Below, piece by piece: positions 43,671 through 52,545 of a stretch of DNA of 64,000 nt. Source of the DNA: Velamenicoccus sp964471325 (GTDB taxonomy: Bacteria > Omnitrophota > Gorgyraeia > Velamenicoccales > Velamenicoccaceae); NCBI GenBank assembly GCA_964471325.1, contig CAYYFL010000006.1:1-64000 (forward strand), given 5' to 3'. Every line of letters starts with the position of its first letter. The first letter of the stretch is position 1. The notes under the pieces were generated by a model, which ran no database searches, was not told where the DNA came from, and worked only from the letters and a program-made list of their open reading frames with translations. A program made the translations under genes and the position numbers.

Positions 43671-43710
43671 GTTCCATTTATGGAAAAATATTAGTTGACA
43701 TAAATGGAAC
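43671..43710. promoter_or_regulatory. Operator-like inverted repeat
   Basis: GTTCCATTTAT (43671-43681) and ATAAATGGAAC (43700-43710) are perfect 11-bp inverted arms separated by 18 bp. The right arm starts on the last base of the -35 box and fills most of the spacer of the promoter at 43695. A protein bound here would cover the promoter. Confidence 0.7.
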
Positions 43711-43722
43711 AACATGTATACT
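43695..43722 (+). promoter_or_regulatory. Consensus sigma70-type promoter of the SpvB/RHS locus
   Basis: TTGACA (43695-43700), a 16-bp spacer and TATACT (43717-43722). It stands 192 nt upstream of the chosen SpvB start at 43914 and 42 nt upstream of an in-frame ATG at 43764. Confidence 0.8.
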
Positions 43723-43913
43723 CGTTATTGCAACAAAATTAGTCTACCCTTAAATCAGCAAACATGATCGTATTTGAGTTCCAAGAAAAACTCGCCGAAC
43801 AATTCCTCAGAAAAGGCATGCCTCGTCATTGTGGGTTATGTAAAGAGAATGCGGCTTGCAAGCGCCGCAATCCTGAATCCTATTGTTTATGGTTGAAACG
43901 CAGGAGAAGATCC

Positions 43914-45650
43914 ATGAGAAGATTACTTTTTGTTATCGGCCTGAGCTTGTTTTTGCTTTTTCCGGTTTCTGTTTTTGCGGTATCGCCAACGTTGGGCATT
44001 GTTTCTCCGGCCAACGCTGTGCTTTCAGCAGACAATTATGTCACATTTAGCGTTGTATACATCGATTCCGATGGCTGGAAAGATATCAAAATGGCTTATA
44101 TCCACGTGAATGTGTCGACTAACAAAAAAAGATCATTTGAGGCTTGTTATAACCGAGCCGCCAATAAGCTTTATCTGAGAAATGATGCAAATACTTCCTG
44201 GGGGATGGGATATGCCCCGGGGACCGCCCGAGTGCTTGAGAATTCATATGTGAGAGTGGATTGTTCGCACACAAGCATTTCCGGCAGTGGCAAGAAGATG
44301 ATGATCCGATGGGTAGTTTCGTTTAAGGAGACGTTTTTAGGTTCGAAGAATATATATCTCTATGTGCAAGATTCGCGGGGATTAAAAGCCGGCTGGATAA
44401 AAAAAGGAGTATGCACTATCACAGAACCAGGGACAATTATTGGACCCGGCGGAGGAGAGGTTTTTTCGTCTGATGGAAAGACAAGGTTAGTTATTCCTGC
44501 TGGGGCTTTATCTGCAGCGCGGGGATTTGAGATCTTTCCTGTGGACCCTCAAACCGTGGAAGGCGCCGTCCCAACTCAGACAATGCTTTTGAATGTTGTT
44601 GAGTGCAAGCCTTATGGTTTGGTTTTTAATGTCCCCGTTCAACTTATTTATCGACTCGATCAAGCCGGTATTCCAGGGACGCCGGTTGAATTGGGGCTCT
44701 ACGATAGCGTACGGCAAAAGATCAATTCTACGGGGAAGACATCGGTAATTTCTTCAGATGGCTATAGCGTGACTTTTTCGGTTGATCATTTTTCTACATA
44801 TGCGGTTTTGATGAGTTTGGTTTCTCAGGGTGAGCCGATCGGTGGCGGCGTAAAGATTCCGTTGCCGGACCTTTTGACAGGAGCATTCAGTCGAAGTTTT
44901 CCGATAACGGTGGCCCCGGGACGAAAAGGCATACAGCCGTCGCTTGCACTTGTCTATCGTTCTTCAAGCTCAAATTCTTGGCTCGGCATGGGGTTTGATT
45001 TGAGGGCTGGATATATCGTTCGTTCTACACGACTTGGCGTGCCGACCTATGATGACACCCAAGATATGTTTTGTTTAGTCACGGATGCCGGAACAACCGA
45101 ATTGGTGCATCTGGTCGATAACTTGTATCAGGCAAAAATCGAATCTTCGTTTACAAGATTCTACAAGGAAAGCAATGACAGCTGGCGAGCCCTGGGGAAA
45201 GACGGCAACATCTTAAAGTTCGGCGAGACAGAGGAAAGCAAGGAAGGGGGTTGGGGAGGAACGTTCAGCTGGTATTTGACGAAGACCTTGGACACGAATG
45301 GTAATTATGTGAAATACGATTACGCTAAAGATGGCGGGAGGGCCTATTTAGCGCGTATCACTTATACAGGTAATGAAAATTCAGGCGTTGTTGGTAGGGA
45401 TACGGTTGATTTTGTTTTGGGTGATCGGACGGACCATATATTTAGTTATATTGGCGGGGCCAAGATAGAAACATCCAAGCGTCTTAAAGAAATCCAGGTG
45501 AAGTGCAATGGCGATTTGGTTTGGCGTTATATCATCGGATACGGCAAAAGTGACGATACGGGTCGTTCGTTAGTAACATCATTCCAGCAGTGCGCAGGAG
45601 ACGGTGTTTGTTTTCCCGGTCAAATCTTTGAGTATCAGGGCAATAATTAA
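43914..45650 (+). CDS. secreted SpvB-domain protein (toxin-complex B-like N-terminal part)
   Basis: 578 residues from ATG 43914 (AGGAG 8-12 nt upstream). The signal peptide is RRLLFVIGLSLFLLFPVSVFA. A ZU5-like stretch GPGGGEVFSSDGKTRLVIPA is followed by the SpvB core beginning FSRSFPITVAPGRKGIQPSL and SWLGMGFDL. It ends at FQQCAGDGVCFPGQIFEYQ, the place where intact toxin-complex B proteins continue into FG-GAP repeats. Those repeats are in the next gene. An in-frame ATG at 43764 would add 50 residues with a Cys-rich segment before the signal peptide. The stop is one TAA in frame with the following ORF. Confidence 0.85.
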   Translation: MRRLLFVIGLSLFLLFPVSVFAVSPTLGIVSPANAVLSADNYVTFSVVYIDSDGWKDIKMAYIHVNVSTNKKRSFEACYNRAANKLYLRNDANTSWGMGYAPGTARVLENSYVRVDCSHTSISGSGKKMMIRWVVSFKETFLGSKNIYLYVQDSRGLKAGWIKKGVCTITEPGTIIGPGGGEVFSSDGKTRLVIPAGALSAARGFEIFPVDPQTVEGAVPTQTMLLNVVECKPYGLVFNVPVQLIYRLDQAGIPGTPVELGLYDSVRQKINSTGKTSVISSDGYSVTFSVDHFSTYAVLMSLVSQGEPIGGGVKIPLPDLLTGAFSRSFPITVAPGRKGIQPSLALVYRSSSSNSWLGMGFDLRAGYIVRSTRLGVPTYDDTQDMFCLVTDAGTTELVHLVDNLYQAKIESSFTRFYKESNDSWRALGKDGNILKFGETEESKEGGWGGTFSWYLTKTLDTNGNYVKYDYAKDGGRAYLARITYTGNENSGVVGRDTVDFVLGDRTDHIFSYIGGAKIETSKRLKEIQVKCNGDLVWRYIIGYGKSDDTGRSLVTSFQQCAGDGVCFPGQIFEYQGNN

Positions 45651-45719
45651 TCCAGTTTGCCAGAATTCCCTGTCTGCCGTGAGCGGCGGGCCAGGGCTGA
45701 GGGCAGGATAGAGGTATTT

Positions 45720-48700
45720 ATGAGAAAAATAGTCTCGGTTGTTTTGATTTGTGCTCACATATTGGTATTCGGCGGCACCGAAGAGGCATTGGCGTTCAGC
45801 ATGAGTGGTTCAACGTTGATGATGCAAAGCGGTGCCATCGTTCAGGGCGCAGGCAGTCGTGCGGCGTCGAGCTTTAGTGTTATTCAGGATGGCTTAGGCG
45901 AAGCGTGCGTTGGCGGAGGCCGTGGTGCAACTTTTATTCTGGAAAGCGGTTATATTGCAACAACTAAATCAAATCCGCCTGTATTAGCGCAGACCATCTC
46001 TAACCAGAATTGGCAGGAGAATGAACTTAAAACGAATGCGTTTGACCTGGATGATTACTTTTTGGGTTTTGACGGCCATGCCTTGGATTATTCGGTCAGC
46101 GGCAATCAGAATGTTGTGGTGCAGATAGATCCTGTGACACACGAGGTGAGTTTTTCACAATCTCCGGGATGGAATGGGACAGAGGAGGTCATATTTAAAG
46201 CAGAGGACACGGGAGGAAATTCTGTTTCTTCAAATGAGGTAACTTTGCAGGTAGAGGGCGTGGCTAATGCGCCTGTTCTTGACTTCATCCCGGACATTTA
46301 TGTGGATGAGAACCAGGAAATTGTGATTACACCGCATGCGACTGACTTGGATAATGATGAGATCGTTTATGCATTTAGCGCGCCGTTCGATGCGCAGGGC
46401 CGGTGGCAGACAGACTTTGATGATGCGGGGATGTATGTCATCACTGTCACGGCCACGGATGCCACCGGCCTTGTCGCCAGTCAAAATGTTAAGGTCAATG
46501 TCAGAAACGTCAACCGTCCGCCCGTTCTAGTAATCTTGCCTGATATTACAGTTCAGGAAGGTCAATTAGCGGTTGTGACTCCTCAGGCGACTGATGCGGA
46601 CGGCGATGCCGTCACTTATTATTACTCATCCCCCCTGGACATGGCAGGAAAATGGCTGACAGGATATGATGATGCCGGTTCGTATTCCTATAGTGTGACG
46701 GCTTCAGACGGTATCGATACTGTTACTAAAAATGGATCTATCGTTGTCAATAATGTCAATAGGTCCCCAGAAGCCGCTTTAACCCTGAGTGCATATACTA
46801 TCAATAAAGGTGAAGATGCAGTCATTCGAATTTCGAGCAGCGATCCGGATGGAGATAGGTTAACCTTTGTTTTAAAAAAGGACGGCCAGGAAATTGCTTC
46901 CGGCGATCTGAACAACGTTTATGAGAAAACAATTTCTTTTGCTGATGCCGGAGATCATACCGTTTCTGTTATAGTGGCGGATGCGGGTGGCTTGAGCGTC
47001 GAGAGTTCGGCGGGTGTTGATGTCGTAGATCCGAGCGTCTCAACCAATCTTATATTTCCGATCATGGGCGATTTTAATGGCGATGCGTTGTGTGATTTGG
47101 GGCTATATAACGGCGCAACAGGGGTTTGGGAGGTAGCGCTTTCAGAGGGCGGTGTTTTTACGAGTGCAGCTGATTGGCTCCGGTCGGGGGCAACGACTGG
47201 TGAGATATCGCCGATAGGAGGAGATTTTAATGGTGACGGAAAAACGGATGCTGGGCTATATAACAAAACAAACGGTGAACTTCGGATTGCTCTGTCTACG
47301 GGGAGCGAGTTGTCTCCGCCCGTCTTATGGTTGGATTTCACGGAGGATCCCTCGTCGTGGCTTGTTTTTTCAGGAAATTTTAATGGCGACAAATATTGTG
47401 ACTTCGGTCTCTATAATAAAGAAACGGGAGAGGTGCGGGTTGCTTTAAGTCAAGGTAGCGGTTTTGATGCCATGGCGACCTGGCTGGCTGGTTTTGGAAC
47501 GAATTGTTCGGTATTAATGGGTGATTTTAATGGGGATTCTTTAGCTGATTTTTGCCTTGTCAACAAATCGAGCGGTGAATATAAAGTCGCGCTTTCCAAC
47601 GGCAGGGCTTTTGTGGACGGAGGTGTTTGGATCTCAGGATTTGGGGCTGATAAGGAATCGGTTATTTCAGACTATAACAACGATGGGATTTCGGATATCG
47701 GCTATTGGGATAAGGCCAGTCAGGATTGGTATTATGCGGTTTCAACCGGAGAAAATTTTTTGACGAAAGGGCTTCTGGGAAATTACGGCAGCAGTGCCGA
47801 TGAGTTTGTTGCCGCAGGAGATTTCAATGGTGACGGTATATCAGACAGGGTCAGTTATGACCATGAGTTGATCGGAATTTTGCGGTGGAAAATACAGATT
47901 ATCGATCGAAGGCCGCCGGATCTGCTTCAGCGGATTGCTAACGGTATTGGTGGAAAGACGGAGATTACGTATTCTTACGCCTCTGCCGCAGATAACCCGG
48001 GTTTGCCATTTCCGGTGCAGGTAACGTCTGAGATCAAGATCATTGATACCTTGCCTCTTGGATCACCGGAAGAGTCTTACGACCAACAGTTTGTCTTTTT
48101 GGATGGCTATTATGATGCCGCGGAGCGTGAATTCCGCGGATTTGGAAAAGCCAAAGCAATTGATCCTATTACGGGAAATTACACGGAGACATTCTTCTAC
48201 CAGGGTAAACCTGGTCAAGATGGCGCTCTAAAGGGGCAAATTGAAAAGATCGTCACATTCGATGGGAATGTCCGCCAAATCAGTCAGGTGACCAATACTT
48301 ACGATGTCAGGAAAGCCGGTCCTGCAGATCATGTTCTTGGGTTTCCTGCTCTTATTCGTCAAGATACAACTATTTATGAAGAGGACGGTTCTGTTTTAAG
48401 CACGGCCGCTGAGTTTAATTACGATGCGATAGGCAATCTTCTTGAGACGAAGAGCCTTGGAGACGTTTCAAAAGAAGGCGATGAAAAAACAACGCAAACA
48501 ACATATGCCCAAGCTTATCAAGACGGCTTGAATAGACCTTTGGAAGTTTATCTGAAAGATAAAGACGGCGTTGTTGTGACGAAAAAAAGCCTTGAATACG
48601 ATTCACGTGGTAATGTGAGCAAAGAGTCCGCGGTTGTCTTCAATTCTTTAACAGGTAGCCAGCAATTGGCGGTTAATAGTTATTCATACGATATTTTTGG

Positions 48701-51700
48701 TAATTTGCTGACGACAACAGATGCGTTAGGCCGCGCGGTGGTGACGGAATATGAGATGATATTCAATTCTTTTCCCTCGACTATCACCAATGCATTAGGT
48801 CATATGGTTTCCTATGTTTATGATCCGAAATTTGGCGTGGTTAGTCAATTGATAGATCCCAATGCCAATTCGACTTTAACTTCCTATGATTCTCTCGGGC
48901 GTCTTACCCAGATCGTGAATGCGGATGGGGTAATTATAGAAGAATTTGATTACCCTGATTTTAATACAAAAATATCCCGGCAAGGTACTCTTGAGAAAAC
49001 AGAATATATCGATGGCTTGGCACGAAAATATAAGGCAGTTTCAAGCGGCGAAGATGGAGAAAACAGCCGTCAGACTTCGACTGAAATCTATTATGACAGC
49101 AAAGGCCGGGTTGAAAAAGAATCGATAGCGCATTATGTCGATGAAGCGGAAGCCCAAATTTCATACATGCGATACGAATACGATATTCGAGGCAGGATCA
49201 AGAAGACAATATCGGACTTCCCGGGGACAGCCAAAGATGCCGAAAGCCTGATTTTTTATATTACTCCGCTTTACACTGAAGTTGTTGATCCTATGGGTCA
49301 TAAGAAGGGGATCCTCAAGGACGTTTACGGCAATATCATCAAGGTTACGGAATATGTCCAGGGAGGGGTTTATGCGACAGGCTATGAATATGATATCCAG
49401 AATAATTTGACCAAAGTAACGGATGCGAAGGGCAATATCTCGCAAATATGGTATGACTCTTTGGGGCGCAAGATAAAAATGGATGACCCCGATATGGGGG
49501 TTTGGACGTATGAATACGATCTTGCGGGGAATTTGATAAAGCAGATTGATGCAAAGAATCAAATTTTGGAATTCAGCTATGATGAGCTAAACCGATTGAC
49601 CTGCAAGCAGGCCGGTGGGCAAATTCTGGCCACCTACATTTACGATGAAGCTGCTAAAGAAAATTGCGTAGGTCGTCTTTCCAAAGTCGTGGATACTTCA
49701 GGATCGACGGCGTTCTACTATGATAAATTCGGCCGGGAAACAAAATCCATCAAGACTGTCGATGCTCATGCGTATGAGGTCAAAAGAGAATATGACGCGT
49801 GGGACCGTTTGACAAGATTGATTTATCCGGATGGCGAAGCAGTCGAATATTCTTACGACACAAATTCCGGATTTTTGGAAAAAGTATTTAGTGCTTCGGT
49901 TTCTATAGATTATGTGAATTCGATAGACTATGACAGCCAAGGGCGTGTACGCCGTATTCAATATGGCAACGGCGTAAATACAGATTATGCTTATGGTCAA
50001 GATTTGAGATTGGCTCGTATATGCACAGTAAGCGGTAGTGTCCATCTGCAAGACTTGAACTATGTTTTTGACAAAAACGGCAACGTGACAACTTTGACAG
50101 ATAATCTACGTAATAATATCCGTTCTTTTGGGTATGATGAAATGGATCGCTTGATTTCTGCACAGAACATCCCCGATGGGCCGGGTGTGCGTGACCATAA
50201 TTTTCAGTATGATTGCGTCGGTAATATGACGTATAAATCCGATATTGGTTTCATGCTCTATGGTGTAAATGCCGGGCCGCATGCCGTGACGTCCGCGGGC
50301 AGTTATAGCTATCAATATGATGCCAATGGAAATATGACGTCAGGGAAAAATAAAATCCTGGAATACGACGCTGAAAATCGTATAATTAGGATAATTCAAC
50401 CCGATGCTGTGACGTCGTTTACGTACGACGGCGACGGCGGGCGGGTGAGGGTTTCTCGAACCGCCAACAACGAAACTAGGACCACAACCTACATCGGGTC
50501 GCTCTTTGAGGAGAATGATTGCACAGATTCCGGAAGCCAGATTACACAGATTAAACACATTTTTGCAGGAGCAACGCGGGTTTGCAGCATTAAGTCTGTG
50601 GGCGGCGGGCCATCTACTACAGATTATTATCATGGGGATCATCTGGGATCTTCAAGTATTGTTACTGATCAGAATGGTCAGCAGATGCAGTATTTGGAAT
50701 ATGCGCCTTACGGTACGGTTGCTCGCAACGAAGGCACGGACGTCGTTGCCTATAAGTTCACAGGAAAGGAATTAGACTCGACCGGTTTATACTTTTATAG
50801 CGCGCGATACTATGATCCTGAGGTCGCCAGGTTTGTCACGCCGGATAGTATTGTCCAGGCGACATACGATCCGCAATCCCTGAATCGTTATTCCTATTGC
50901 CGCAACAATCCTGTTAAATATGTGGATCCAAGCGGCCACTCTTGGTTTAGTAAATTCTTTGGTAAAATCTTTGGTTTTATTGCTGGCGTAGTTGGAACTA
51001 TATTTACTGGCAATATGATGGTTGGTTTTCAGATATTCAATTTCGTCAATTCATTTACTACTGCTGCAAATACTGGTAACTGGGGTGGATTTGCTGGTGG
51101 TTTGGCAGGTGGATTGATAGGGGGATATCTAGGAGGTGGGGTAGCTAATAGCATTTCAGGAATGCTTGGCGAACAAAGCTTTACCTTCGGCGGGGGCTTC
51201 TTGATTGGTGCTTCCGAAATGGGAGTGGCTGGTTTTGGTGGCAGTTTCGGTGGTGCGCTAGGCGACGGAGTCAGCTTTAGTGATGCCATGAAGTCAGGAG
51301 CTATGGGGTTAGGCATTGGCGCAGCAATCGGTGGTTTAATCGAGGGTTCATATCTTTCTGGAATGCAAAATTTTGCCCATGGGATGAATAGAGAATCCGT
51401 CGGAAAAGCCGCTCATGTGCAACGAGTCGCAACTCTTGAAGTTGTTAAGACACCTTTACCGCTTGCGGCAGAAGCCGTGGTTAGCGGAGAAAGTGGAATG
51501 CATTGGGGGCTTAAGATCCAGGATAATTATAACGAGTGGAATGGAGTTTGGGACTTTGATATCGAAAGTCGAAATCCTATTGTTAGAGCAACTACTATTT
51601 TTGGATCAAAACTGACAGGCAGAGCAGGTTTATCTTTAGTAAAAAATTGGACCGATGCGAATGTAGTTTCCGTAGATACAACTTATATCAGTAAAGTATA

Positions 51701-51812
51701 TGGAAATATACAAGAAAATACAGGAAGGCATTTTTATAAGCTGGATACTTATACATGTCAGAATTGGGTGAATAATCGGCGTTATTTGTTAAATGATAAT
51801 TTTGTTAAATGA
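45720..51812 (+). CDS. giant secreted RHS-repeat protein with toxin-like C-terminal tip
   Basis: 2030 residues from ATG 45720. In order it has a signal peptide (1-25), Ig/cadherin-like repeats (about 85-440), six FG-GAP motifs such as GDFNGDGKTDAGLYN (about 448-710) and a toxin-complex middle domain (about 735-820). RHS/YD repeats (about 850-1640) lead to the core YHGDHLGSSSIV...RYYDPEVARFVTPD...DPSG near residue 1739. The tip (1740-2030) has a Gly-rich hydrophobic stretch and then H1928 in MHWGL and C2013 in TCQNWV, the His-then-Cys order of permuted NlpC/P60 or LRAT-like enzymes. The tip is more AT-rich than the core. A dispersed repeat is translated in frame at 50522-50552. Secretion and toxicity are inferred. 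Confidence 0.88.
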   Translation: MRKIVSVVLICAHILVFGGTEEALAFSMSGSTLMMQSGAIVQGAGSRAASSFSVIQDGLGEACVGGGRGATFILESGYIATTKSNPPVLAQTISNQNWQENELKTNAFDLDDYFLGFDGHALDYSVSGNQNVVVQIDPVTHEVSFSQSPGWNGTEEVIFKAEDTGGNSVSSNEVTLQVEGVANAPVLDFIPDIYVDENQEIVITPHATDLDNDEIVYAFSAPFDAQGRWQTDFDDAGMYVITVTATDATGLVASQNVKVNVRNVNRPPVLVILPDITVQEGQLAVVTPQATDADGDAVTYYYSSPLDMAGKWLTGYDDAGSYSYSVTASDGIDTVTKNGSIVVNNVNRSPEAALTLSAYTINKGEDAVIRISSSDPDGDRLTFVLKKDGQEIASGDLNNVYEKTISFADAGDHTVSVIVADAGGLSVESSAGVDVVDPSVSTNLIFPIMGDFNGDALCDLGLYNGATGVWEVALSEGGVFTSAADWLRSGATTGEISPIGGDFNGDGKTDAGLYNKTNGELRIALSTGSELSPPVLWLDFTEDPSSWLVFSGNFNGDKYCDFGLYNKETGEVRVALSQGSGFDAMATWLAGFGTNCSVLMGDFNGDSLADFCLVNKSSGEYKVALSNGRAFVDGGVWISGFGADKESVISDYNNDGISDIGYWDKASQDWYYAVSTGENFLTKGLLGNYGSSADEFVAAGDFNGDGISDRVSYDHELIGILRWKIQIIDRRPPDLLQRIANGIGGKTEITYSYASAADNPGLPFPVQVTSEIKIIDTLPLGSPEESYDQQFVFLDGYYDAAEREFRGFGKAKAIDPITGNYTETFFYQGKPGQDGALKGQIEKIVTFDGNVRQISQVTNTYDVRKAGPADHVLGFPALIRQDTTIYEEDGSVLSTAAEFNYDAIGNLLETKSLGDVSKEGDEKTTQTTYAQAYQDGLNRPLEVYLKDKDGVVVTKKSLEYDSRGNVSKESAVVFNSLTGSQQLAVNSYSYDIFGNLLTTTDALGRAVVTEYEMIFNSFPSTITNALGHMVSYVYDPKFGVVSQLIDPNANSTLTSYDSLGRLTQIVNADGVIIEEFDYPDFNTKISRQGTLEKTEYIDGLARKYKAVSSGEDGENSRQTSTEIYYDSKGRVEKESIAHYVDEAEAQISYMRYEYDIRGRIKKTISDFPGTAKDAESLIFYITPLYTEVVDPMGHKKGILKDVYGNIIKVTEYVQGGVYATGYEYDIQNNLTKVTDAKGNISQIWYDSLGRKIKMDDPDMGVWTYEYDLAGNLIKQIDAKNQILEFSYDELNRLTCKQAGGQILATYIYDEAAKENCVGRLSKVVDTSGSTAFYYDKFGRETKSIKTVDAHAYEVKREYDAWDRLTRLIYPDGEAVEYSYDTNSGFLEKVFSASVSIDYVNSIDYDSQGRVRRIQYGNGVNTDYAYGQDLRLARICTVSGSVHLQDLNYVFDKNGNVTTLTDNLRNNIRSFGYDEMDRLISAQNIPDGPGVRDHNFQYDCVGNMTYKSDIGFMLYGVNAGPHAVTSAGSYSYQYDANGNMTSGKNKILEYDAENRIIRIIQPDAVTSFTYDGDGGRVRVSRTANNETRTTTYIGSLFEENDCTDSGSQITQIKHIFAGATRVCSIKSVGGGPSTTDYYHGDHLGSSSIVTDQNGQQMQYLEYAPYGTVARNEGTDVVAYKFTGKELDSTGLYFYSARYYDPEVARFVTPDSIVQATYDPQSLNRYSYCRNNPVKYVDPSGHSWFSKFFGKIFGFIAGVVGTIFTGNMMVGFQIFNFVNSFTTAANTGNWGGFAGGLAGGLIGGYLGGGVANSISGMLGEQSFTFGGGFLIGASEMGVAGFGGSFGGALGDGVSFSDAMKSGAMGLGIGAAIGGLIEGSYLSGMQNFAHGMNRESVGKAAHVQRVATLEVVKTPLPLAAEAVVSGESGMHWGLKIQDNYNEWNGVWDFDIESRNPIVRATTIFGSKLTGRAGLSLVKNWTDANVVSVDTTYISKVYGNIQENTGRHFYKLDTYTCQNWVNNRRYLLNDNFVK
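50522..50552 (+). repeat. CACAGATT / GATTACACAGATT dispersed repeat, copy 3, inside the RHS gene
   Basis: CACAGATT, spacer, CCAGATTACACAGATT within the coding frame. It adds about a dozen residues (CTDSGSQITQI) between YIGSLFEEN and KHIFAGATRV, which in other RHS proteins are close together. Confidence 0.65.
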
Positions 51813-52168
51813 TCAATGTTAAAAATAGTATATGGGAAGCGGCCATTAATGTATTTAGTTCTTTATTATTATTTTTTGGAATTTGGATTGTTCTTTTGTT
51901 GATTAAGGAAAATAATTTTGATTTACGTATTTTGGCAATTTTTTTGATCCCGATTGTTTTAGCAGTAGGGATTTTTATGCGAAGAGATTTGGCTAGAAGA
52001 ATCTGTTTATGGTATTGTTGGATTATAGGACTATCGGCTATTTTTTCTTGTCTTCTGTTGGATTATGATTCTAATATTTTACATAAGAATATAATCGAAG
52101 TTTCAGTTTTTCTTATCCTGATATCCATTTTTCTCGAATTCCCTAAAATAAGAGATAGGTTTAGGTAA
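51809..52168 (+). CDS. small membrane protein, candidate immunity protein
   Basis: 119 residues with four hydrophobic segments (about 12-32, 38-55, 66-84, 93-109) and a basic end. Its ATG overlaps the RHS stop by 4 nt, so it is translationally coupled to the toxin tip. The gene is AT-rich like the tip. Position, size and coupling fit an immunity protein. Its sequence was not recognised, and the membrane location is unusual for protection against a papain-fold enzyme. A simple membrane protein of other function is possible. Confidence 0.6.
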   Translation: MINVKNSIWEAAINVFSSLLLFFGIWIVLLLIKENNFDLRILAIFLIPIVLAVGIFMRRDLARRICLWYCWIIGLSAIFSCLLLDYDSNILHKNIIEVSVFLILISIFLEFPKIRDRFR

Positions 52169-52356
52169 GTCGTTCTTTGATATTCGACCCTAGAAAATCT
52201 CCACTTTCTCCACATTTTATATCCGGTTGGAGCAAAAGTCGTTTTTCTAACATTGACAAACGAAGACACTTTATCTGACTGACCATGGAAAATAATGGGG
52301 AGGGGGTTCTGTTTTTCAAATAGAATGATTGCTTATGCCTTATACAAGGAGATTGA

Positions 52357-52458
52357 TTCCTTCAAGATGCGACGCTGCATATTGTCATCATCGATGCGGT
52401 AATTGGTGGTGCTGTGGGTGGAATGAGTTTTGTGGGGTATCAGAAAAAAAGTGATTAA
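52357..52458 (+). pseudogene. Orphan Gly-rich fragment (possible old RHS-tip remnant)
   Basis: An open stretch of 33 codons without a start reads FLQDATLHIVIIDAVIGGAV, then GGMSFVGYQKK and a stop. The Gly-Ala hydrophobic pattern resembles what follows RHS cores. The surrounding gap 52169-52545 holds no other recognisable gene; the AT-rich stretch at about 52494-52518 may carry the promoter of the next gene. Confidence 0.35.
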
Positions 52459-52545
52459 TTGAGGGGGTATTATTTTTTTGTCTGATTAATTCCAGAATTG
52501 GAATAATCAAGTATATAAAATGGAACAAAGAAGAGGAAGGGAGAT

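Noticed and set aside
43194..43715. Minus-strand open frames (60-92 codons) in the gap upstream of the XRE-cupin gene
   Set aside because: They run through palindromes and repeat copies, overlap one another, and have no domain or consistent ribosome-binding site.
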